Positions 13,601 to 19,916 of a stretch of DNA of 19,916 bases are shown here, piece after piece (the stretch's first letter is position 1; each line of letters begins with the position of its first letter). The stretch is taken from assembly GCA_050255815.1 (NCBI GenBank), contig JBLMVJ010000003.1, positions 1 to 19,916 on the forward strand, written 5' to 3'. Position numbers and translations under genes: made by a program. A model generated the notes under the pieces. The model saw only the letters and a program-made list of their open reading frames with translations, made no database searches and had not been told where the DNA came from. This DNA is from JAGORM01 sp050255815 (GTDB taxonomy: Bacteria; Patescibacteriota; Microgenomatia; Levybacterales; GWA1-39-11).

Positions 13601-14155
13601 CTAAACGAGGGTGAGGAGAAGGGGGAATGAATGGTAGTAATCAGAAAGTTCCAGGTTAAAATGCCCTTGTTCTTTTTCCACTATCAGATTCCCGCCCAGT
13701 TTTTCCTGCATGATCTTGCCCTGCTCTTCCCCGCAATCATACGGGTCATTATCAGAACAAATAAAATCAAAGTTTAAGCATGAGTCTTTTATCTTCTCCC
13801 AATTAAACGGCGTTTCCAGTAAATCTTTATTCCAGGGGAAGTATTTTTTCTCCGGATCCTTCTCTACAAATCCGGCAACGAGTATTGATTTGAAGACTTT
13901 TTTATCAGCTGGTAAGTTCTCAAGAATTCTTAAGATCAAGGTGGCTCCGGATGAATGACCAACCAGCAGGCTTTCCGGGTTACAATCAAAATCTTTTACT
14001 GCAGTGAGCCAGTCTTTTAAAATAGGCGTGTCAGAGTTGGGAAGATCAGGAACTGATACCTCATATCCCTTATTTTCCAGCTCTATTTTCAACCAGGGGA
14101 ACCAATTCCCTTCATGGTTATTCCCTGCCCCATGTAGTATCAGCGCATTCTTCAT
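13601..14155 (-). CDS. Alpha/beta hydrolase, RBBP9/YdeN family
   Basis: A 184-residue serine hydrolase of typical family length (about 180-190). The start MKNALILHGAGNN gives the oxyanion-side HG motif, followed by the nucleophile elbow GHSSG with Ser68. The candidate acid is Asp137 in SDNDPY and the His is His165 in EQGHFN. There is no signal peptide, so it is cytoplasmic. Substrates are unknown for most members of this family. It starts 7 nt after the stop of the alpha-2-macroglobulin gene and is probably co-transcribed with it, although their compartments differ and a shared role is not obvious. No separate promoter or strong ribosome site was seen. Confidence 0.9.
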   Translation of the reverse strand: MKNALILHGAGNNHEGNWFPWLKIELENKGYEVSVPDLPNSDTPILKDWLTAVKDFDCNPESLLVGHSSGATLILRILENLPADKKVFKSILVAGFVEKDPEKKYFPWNKDLLETPFNWEKIKDSCLNFDFICSDNDPYDCGEEQGKIMQEKLGGNLIVEKEQGHFNLELSDYYHSFPLLLTLV

Positions 14156-14162
14156 TTTTAAG

Positions 14163-17100
14163 TTACTTTACGGTCAGCCAGCCGCCGTCTGAATGTCCTG
14201 AAACATCCGGGGTATACATTTGGTATGCCTGAGCCGGCGGCCTATGGTACATTCCCGGCGTAGTTGCCCGTACCCGGTACGTTACCTCATACACCCCTGC
14301 CGGCAGGTAATCTGCAAATAATGTAGTCCGGTCATCATGGTATTCCTTATGGGTAAAGTACAGTAAAGAATCTTTCTTGTCTTTTTTAGGCGGCGCTTTA
14401 GTCAGGCTGCTCACGTTCTTCAGGCTTTCATTTACAGACTCTAAGCCGGCAGGCAGCGGATCTTCTATCATCACAAAGTGCCGTTCCTCCGGAGCCACTA
14501 TAATAAGCCGTTCCCATACTTCAGTGTTTTCTGCAATAGTATCAGACGGTAAAATATTCCCTTTACTGTCCACCATTTCCCGCACTACCACCATTCCGCG
14601 TTCTAAAGGAGCAATTTGGGTAAACGGCAGGTAGTATTTCAGGTTCATGTTATAGTAAAGGTTCCCGTTTCCTGATTTAGTAATCTCTACCTTATTATCT
14701 TTCCCTATGGTAAATGAGCCCATTCCTACCGTATAAGAAGTCAGTGCTAGCAGGTCTTTCTGGGTAAATTTACCCTGGAATAGTGTCTTTCCATTTAATG
14801 TTAACCGGTAATTTTCATCCACGTTCTGGTCGCCTCTTGCATACAGCTGGGTTGAAATAGCTTTAATAACTGCGGCAGTGTCACGGGTAGACGCCCACTG
14901 GTTTTCCACCCTGATGTTCATAAGGTACCGTACAACTTCCGGAATAAGCGGGCTATTGCGGTCATAAGAAGTTACCAGCTCTAACATGGCCGCCGTAGTT
15001 ACCGTATTGCTACCCATGGACCACCAGTAATTCCGCTGCGGCTCTTCCCAGTGCGTAGTAGTTGCCGTCTTTTTGGCAAGCCCAATTAACTCATCTTTAA
15101 TCCGGCCAGCCTGGGAGCCCATTCCTGCCTGTTTCATATACAGAGCAAGGTATGCCCTACCCTCCAGAGACATTTCAAACCGCTTGTCAAATAGATTAGA
15201 AGCGTATGACGCAAAATTAATATTTTGGCTTCTCAATACATACAGGATAAAGGCCTGTGTTTCTTTGGTGACATTTCCGGCTAAACTCCTGGATAAGTAA
15301 TTAATCCCTTTATTCACCATCTTCTCATCCACGGTAAACCCGTCATGCTTGGCTTCCAGGAGTCCTTGCATAGCATACGCGGTCACAAACGGGTCAGAGT
15401 CGGATTCTATCCACCATCCCCACCCGCCATCAGCATGCTGCATGTTATTCAACCGCTGAATACCATCTGAGATAACCTGCTCCAGCTCTTTAGTCTCTGT
15501 CATACCACTCTTCTCTATCTTTGCATTTTTGAGGATACGGTGGACAAATACTGCCGGCATAAAACGGCTGGTAGACTGTTCCGTACAGTAATACGGATAA
15601 TCTATGAGATACTGCATGGAATCAAAACTGGCAGCACCCAGTGAAGGGGATAAGGTAAAGACGGTCTGGCCCTGGTTTTTCACTACATCTTTAGGTAAAG
15701 ATACGTTCTCCCGGGCAGTATCTTTTGCCTGGCCGGCGGTAGAAACCGTTTCCGGTGTCCAGTAGGTTTTTACCGGCAGAGACACTTCTACTCCATCTTG
15801 TAAAGATTTGTCTGCATTTTCTACATGCATCTTTATCTTTGCTTTCGTAGTATTCTGAGTCACGGTATCCCAGGTTAATTTCACCTGCCCGCCGTCAGGG
15901 ATAGTTTGCTGTTGTGCTCCGCCGGTAAAGGTAATCCCATCCCCTGAAATAGAGGCGGTAATCTTCTGGTCCTGGCCGCTGGTGTTTGCAACTATCATCC
16001 CCAGTTTTGCCTGGTCGCCAACAGAAAGAAACCGCGGCGTAAATGGCTTAATCAATACATCACGGCTGACAACAACTTCTGAAGTATTAGAGCCAAAAGC
16101 GGCACCGTCAGTATTTGCTATTGCAGCAAGCCGCCAGGTAGTCAGGCTGTCAGGAAGCGGAATCTCTATGGTTGCCTTCCCGTTTTTATCAGTAGCTAAA
16201 CCGGGGTTCCAGTATGCCGTGTCGGGAAAATTGAAGCGGGATGTATCTTCCCCTCCGCCTTTTTGGTTATGCACATAGATGCCACCCGCAAAATAGGTGT
16301 GGTAGGTTTCAGTGGTCAGGTTGTAGACATCAAATTTCCCTTTCACTAACTCTTTAGAAAATACCTGCACCATGTGGTTGTCTTTATCTACTAACCAATC
16401 CCCTACCCGGATATTCCCGGCAATGGTCCAGGTATGGTTCACAAACATTTTATGTATTGGGGTAACCTTCAGCTCACCGTTCAAAATCAAATAGGAATCA
16501 ACCACATGCTTAAACGTCTGCAGCACTTTTGCCTCTACCAGTTTTGGCGAATTTTCAGATTCACGCGTTAAGACTACATCCCCTACTTTTATATCCTTCA
16601 TATTCTTAGACACTCCGCCCTTCATAAGAACAGGCGTGTCCCCGGTAAAGCATCCTCCCCCTGAACCTCCTTTAGAGCCCAGGTTGGTGTTAGCATTAAT
16701 CCGGTCTATGGAAATAGTCAGAAGTTGGGATGTGGAAACCCCCAGGCTTCTGGGCTGGTAGAAGGTTTTATAAATATCAGGAAGGACTATGTTAGAAAGG
16801 TCAAAAATAGCTTTATCCACTAAGCCTACCGCAACTTCTGCGGAAACCGGCTTACCAGTCATATCTTTTGTCACTATGGTTGCTTTCAGCGTTTCCCGCG
16901 GCTTGTATTTTTGCTTGTCTGTATTAATAGCAACATCCAGTTGGAGTTTTTTATCCGTTACTTTAATAGCAGAGTACCCCATCTTAAATTCAGCGGGATT
17001 TTTTACCTGGTTCCCGCCTTTTACCAGAACCGCACCTACAAATGCATTAGGCGTGTCTTTTCCGGTAACCGGCAGGACAAAGTTGTTGGAATTAGTATTA

Positions 17101-19916
17101 GTATCAACTACTTTGTAACTCAGGACGTTCCCGCGCTCTACAGTCAAAAGGGTTTTTGCTGAATCTGAAGCAAATGGGGAAGCTACAAACACTGACATAT
17201 TCTCCCCTACTAAATAGTCTTGTTTATCTGTTGCAACAATAATACGGTCATTATTTTCCCTGGCTGTTGAGAAACCTGCTCCCCATACCCAGAGGAATGT
17301 TCCGGACACGTTCTGGTTGCCTGCTTTATCCGTAACTTTCCCCACTACTTTATAGGTCCCTGCCTCAGACGGTGTAAAAGATGCTGTTGCATGGCCAAAG
17401 GAATCAGTAGTTACTTTTTTTGTGTCCACTAAAGAATCTGACGGCTTACTGGTGTAGTAGAACATGCCGTCATCAGGGTTTTGCTCCCTCACCGTCTCCC
17501 ATGTCCTTTTATAAAACTCTACCGTTACCGGCGTCTGGGGAACTTCTTTTCCTGAGGTGTCAACGGTCACCAACTCTACTTTTGTTTCCTGCCCGGATGA
17601 GTTTCCATAGCTTTGGGGTTTCAGACCTACTTGTATACCTGCTTTATGTACCGTAAATACGGATGAGCCTGCAACATACTGGTTGCTGATATCATTTATG
17701 TTAGCCCATATAATCATACTCTGGCCGGTCTTAAAGGTGCTCAGATCCAGCGGGAATGAAAGGTTCAGGTTTCCTTTTGAGTCTGTAGTGCCGGTTCCCT
17801 GACTCACCTGTTTTCCGCTGTAATAAGAATTTGTGTAATCCCACCATGGCCTGGACCAGTAAGAGTCAGGATCTCCAAATTCAAACCGCCAGTCCTTTTC
17901 CCACCTGAATGAATTATCTTGAGTTTGTAAAGACCAGGTAACCGGCGCCTGGGTAACGGGAGCACCATAATAGTAGGAAGCGTTTATAGTCACTTGTGCC
18001 GTCTCCCCCTGAATATATGAAGTCTTTGATGGAGAAATATTAACTGCCAGTTCCGGCTTTTTGTATTCTTCCACCTGAAATTGCTGGCTGTAAGAATTCC
18101 CCAGGAAAAAAGCTCCAACGCTGTAAGAACCCAGGGCCGCATTGCTGCTCAGCGTAAAGTCTCCTGAAAATGAACCAAAACTGTTAAGAGGCAGCATCTT
18201 GCTCAATATCTCATGGCCGTTCAGGTCTTTAATGACTGCATTTACCTGCATGCCCGGCTCTACCTGCTGGTACGCCCCGTCATTATCTTTCCGGACTACT
18301 CCTTTAAAGTACACTTTCTGCCCGGGACGGTAAATAGGACGGTCCAGTGTAATAAACATTTTGTACGCCTGGCCTCCTGATGAAGTCTGGCTATAGTCAT
18401 AATAAGAAGGCAGGCCAAAATCATAGGTATTAATCCCTTCATTCCACGCGCTGGCAGCAACTACTACATCATCCCCTTTCTGGCCAAACATAAACAGATT
18501 ATTTGCCTGGGAAGTTCCCAAACTTGCGTCTTTCATGAAAACTCCGTCACTATTAGTGGTACCTGATGCCATGACCGTTCCGGACAGGTTAGTTAGCTCC
18601 ATATTCATGCCTGAGACAGGCTGTGTGGTCATTTGGTTTACGTCCCATGCAAAAATCTGGTTGTCACTTTTCTTTACCGTAAGAGCGGACTTGCTTACTA
18701 TCATCACCATATTGTCATGTCCTCCCTGGGGAATCTTCAGGTCTAACAAGTAAAACCCTGAAGGGATATTGCCACCGTTTTGCGCGGTTACTTTAGTAAC
18801 TACGGTAACCGGCGTATTCATATCTGCCTGGAATGTTTCCTGCCAGCTTTTTACTTTCTGGAGCTTTGAAGGGTCATAGTCCTGCCAGTTTCTGCAAGAC
18901 GGATTTGTGTAAGAACAGAAATCAGAATAGCGCCTGCTATAAAGCTCCAGGAAGTCTGAACGGCTTAATTTATAGAGAGAATAGTCTACCCTATTTGTAT
19001 TAACTACCTGCGCTACTATCCTGGGGACCACCTGCTGGTTAAATGCACCAAAATACGTACCGTTTGGGCTGATGGTAACTGAAGGTGTATAGGCAGCAGT
19101 AGAAAAAGTAAATGAATAGGGTTTCCCTAACGGTACCCCATACTGGTCTTTCACATTAGGGCCAACCGTTATAGTATAGGTTTTAGAACGGCCAAAATAG
19201 GTTCCTATGTTCAGCTCTGTATTATAGCCGTTCACTCCCGGCGGCATATCCGGAGCTGGATTTATAGTAACATTGCCTTTAAAAGAGTCCGGGTCCATAG
19301 GCGTCCGAAAGCTAACTGATGCTCTATTGTCCTCAGTAACTTCTTTTTGGCCGTTTACCGGCTGGGAACTCACTACTCCCGGAAAGCCTGCAGTATTAAA
19401 TGACCAGAAGTAGCCGCCATCCATGCCGTTAGGGCCTTCTGTACTCTGTATACCGGGCGTAATTTTTATGCTGTAGCGCATCTCCCTAGTCAGAGGTGAG
19501 GAAGGATAAAAGCCAACAATATTTCCCGACACCTTAAAATCTCCGGGCACTCCCTTCCCGTTTCCGTCATAAACCATGAATGTTCCGTTTAAAGAATTCC
19601 GGTCTATAGGCTGGCTGAAAAAGGCGGCAATGGAAGCCGTAGGGGATGCAAACATTTCATGGTCAGCGGGGCTTACCGCAAGAATCTTGGGCTTCTCAGA
19701 GGAAAACTGCCAGGCATACCCATCTTTTAAGGTCCCTCCGTCTTGAGAAGTTATACCGGGATGCACTTTTACATAATAGGTAGTTGCCTGCTTGTACTGC
19801 TCAGAAGGCCTGAATTGGTATGCAGTGGTCCCCAACCACCTGCCCTCTCCGTTTATCTCAGGTATCATGCTGATAGGAGATTTTTGCTCAGCGCTATTCG
19901 TAGCGGTTGTCAGTGG
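14163..19916 (-). CDS. Bacterial alpha-2-macroglobulin with embedded Hint domain, N-terminus missing
   Basis: The frame is open to the window edge, so the true start lies beyond it. The Met at 19868 is internal, since an Ig-like fold is already under way; 1917 residues are visible. Numbered from that Met, SbsA/Big-type Ig-like domains cover about 1-258, MG-type beta domains about 300-860 and a bait-region domain about 865-1050. A Hint domain follows at 1073-1201. The A2M segment starts at FPDTAYWNPGLATD (about 1215), the thioester site is CTEQ at 1428-1431 (YPYYCTEQSTSRF), then come a helical thioester domain (GGWGWWIESDSDPFVTAYAM) and a C-terminal MG10-like domain ending GWLTVK. Bacterial relatives trap proteases: bait cleavage exposes the thioester, which bonds to the attacker. 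It is almost certainly exported. The hydrolase gene follows by 7 nt. Confidence 0.93.
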   Translation of the reverse strand, partial: PLTTATNSAEQKSPISMIPEINGEGRWLGTTAYQFRPSEQYKQATTYYVKVHPGITSQDGGTLKDGYAWQFSSEKPKILAVSPADHEMFASPTASIAAFFSQPIDRNSLNGTFMVYDGNGKGVPGDFKVSGNIVGFYPSSPLTREMRYSIKITPGIQSTEGPNGMDGGYFWSFNTAGFPGVVSSQPVNGQKEVTEDNRASVSFRTPMDPDSFKGNVTINPAPDMPPGVNGYNTELNIGTYFGRSKTYTITVGPNVKDQYGVPLGKPYSFTFSTAAYTPSVTISPNGTYFGAFNQQVVPRIVAQVVNTNRVDYSLYKLSRSDFLELYSRRYSDFCSYTNPSCRNWQDYDPSKLQKVKSWQETFQADMNTPVTVVTKVTAQNGGNIPSGFYLLDLKIPQGGHDNMVMIVSKSALTVKKSDNQIFAWDVNQMTTQPVSGMNMELTNLSGTVMASGTTNSDGVFMKDASLGTSQANNLFMFGQKGDDVVVAASAWNEGINTYDFGLPSYYDYSQTSSGGQAYKMFITLDRPIYRPGQKVYFKGVVRKDNDGAYQQVEPGMQVNAVIKDLNGHEILSKMLPLNSFGSFSGDFTLSSNAALGSYSVGAFFLGNSYSQQFQVEEYKKPELAVNISPSKTSYIQGETAQVTINASYYYGAPVTQAPVTWSLQTQDNSFRWEKDWRFEFGDPDSYWSRPWWDYTNSYYSGKQVSQGTGTTDSKGNLNLSFPLDLSTFKTGQSMIIWANINDISNQYVAGSSVFTVHKAGIQVGLKPQSYGNSSGQETKVELVTVDTSGKEVPQTPVTVEFYKRTWETVREQNPDDGMFYYTSKPSDSLVDTKKVTTDSFGHATASFTPSEAGTYKVVGKVTDKAGNQNVSGTFLWVWGAGFSTARENNDRIIVATDKQDYLVGENMSVFVASPFASDSAKTLLTVERGNVLSYKVVDTNTNSNNFVLPVTGKDTPNAFVGAVLVKGGNQVKNPAEFKMGYSAIKVTDKKLQLDVAINTDKQKYKPRETLKATIVTKDMTGKPVSAEVAVGLVDKAIFDLSNIVLPDIYKTFYQPRSLGVSTSQLLTISIDRINANTNLGSKGGSGGGCFTGDTPVLMKGGVSKNMKDIKVGDVVLTRESENSPKLVEAKVLQTFKHVVDSYLILNGELKVTPIHKMFVNHTWTIAGNIRVGDWLVDKDNHMVQVFSKELVKGKFDVYNLTTETYHTYFAGGIYVHNQKGGGEDTSRFNFPDTAYWNPGLATDKNGKATIEIPLPDSLTTWRLAAIANTDGAAFGSNTSEVVVSRDVLIKPFTPRFLSVGDQAKLGMIVANTSGQDQKITASISGDGITFTGGAQQQTIPDGGQVKLTWDTVTQNTTKAKIKMHVENADKSLQDGVEVSLPVKTYWTPETVSTAGQAKDTARENVSLPKDVVKNQGQTVFTLSPSLGAASFDSMQYLIDYPYYCTEQSTSRFMPAVFVHRILKNAKIEKSGMTETKELEQVISDGIQRLNNMQHADGGWGWWIESDSDPFVTAYAMQGLLEAKHDGFTVDEKMVNKGINYLSRSLAGNVTKETQAFILYVLRSQNINFASYASNLFDKRFEMSLEGRAYLALYMKQAGMGSQAGRIKDELIGLAKKTATTTHWEEPQRNYWWSMGSNTVTTAAMLELVTSYDRNSPLIPEVVRYLMNIRVENQWASTRDTAAVIKAISTQLYARGDQNVDENYRLTLNGKTLFQGKFTQKDLLALTSYTVGMGSFTIGKDNKVEITKSGNGNLYYNMNLKYYLPFTQIAPLERGMVVVREMVDSKGNILPSDTIAENTEVWERLIIVAPEERHFVMIEDPLPAGLESVNESLKNVSSLTKAPPKKDKKDSLLYFTHKEYHDDRTTLFADYLPAGVYEVTYRVRATTPGMYHRPPAQAYQMYTPDVSGHSDGGWLTVK
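16266..16652 (-). other. Hint (intein-like) domain within the alpha-2-macroglobulin
   Basis: 129 residues inserted between GSKGGSGGG and QKGGGED. The domain opens with CFTGDTPVLM (block A, nucleophile Cys1073). It has VTPIHKMF (block B, TxxH) and ends VYNLTTETYHTYFAGGIYVHN (blocks F and G, terminal His-Asn). It has no homing endonuclease. The residue after Asn is Gln, not Cys, Ser or Thr, so classical protein splicing is not expected. N- and C-terminal cleavage remains chemically possible, as in bacterial intein-like domains. Confidence 0.9.

Noticed and set aside
13604..13628. REP-like sequence forming the 3' end of the hydrolase gene (GAGGGTGAGGAGAAGGGGG on the plus strand)
   Set aside because: It resembles one half of the REP-like element at 4867, but the encoded end (HSFPLLLTL) also fits the family's normal C-terminus, so coincidence is as likely.
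16266..16652. Active splicing intein
   Set aside because: The residue after the terminal Asn is Gln, with no Cys, Ser or Thr nucleophile at +1, and there is no endonuclease domain.
14377..18753. Several plus-strand open frames opposite the alpha-2-macroglobulin gene
   Set aside because: They mirror the long minus-strand frame, show Ser/Pro/Leu-rich nonsense composition and match no family.

Overview
The window is about 20 kb of compact bacterial DNA using the standard bacterial code (TGA is a stop). No rRNA, tRNA, CRISPR array or transposase was seen. Several things suggest a reduced, metagenome-type bacterium, possibly Candidate Phyla Radiation / Microgenomates-like: short intergenic gaps, many uncharacterised small proteins, a very large secreted alpha-2-macroglobulin-like protein, and mRNAs that seem to start at the start codon. 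This placement is an inference; no marker gene here proves it.

Layout. 1-2310 (minus): the edge of an unknown gene, the ATPase ychF, and a two-gene copper-type operon (csoR plus a secreted Met-rich membrane protein) with a CsoR-like operator over its promoter. 2444-4629 (minus): an orphan DUF4118-type sensor histidine kinase and a lytic-transglycosylase-like protein. 4666-5124 (minus): two tiny basic proteins, DUF6496-like and KGG-repeat, separated by hairpins and a REP-like element. 5262-9022 (plus): a membrane-anchored sensor fused to a trehalose-6-phosphate synthase, directly followed by a GT4 glycosyltransferase and a small membrane protein. 9061-11971: a cupin protein and three genes of unknown function, with a perfect 22-bp palindrome between the last two, which are divergent. 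11989-13470 (minus): a tight, AT-richer operon encoding a TIR-like (probable NADase) protein, a 4-fold-beta-flower-type protein and a coiled-coil membrane protein. This looks like an acquired defence island and is the best candidate for an undescribed system. 13601-19916 (minus): an RBBP9/YdeN-type hydrolase downstream of a giant bacterial alpha-2-macroglobulin whose N-terminus lies beyond the window.

How the parts relate. The macroglobulin has a thioester site (CTEQ) and, unusually, a 129-residue Hint (intein-like) domain inserted in a Gly-rich stretch between its bait region and thioester half. The domain has a Cys start and a His-Asn end but Gln at +1, so self-cleavage is plausible and classical splicing is not. 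The trehalose-6-phosphate synthase carries its own extracytoplasmic sensor, which suggests direct signal-controlled synthesis; no phosphatase (otsB) is visible nearby.

Transcription. Seven genes share one layout: a -10 box, mostly extended (TGnTATAAT-like), ends only 6-9 nt before the start codon, predicting leaderless or near-leaderless mRNAs. Several other genes (csoR, the cupin, the KGG protein, the DUF6496 protein) have Shine-Dalgarno sequences. The window therefore appears to mix two initiation modes.
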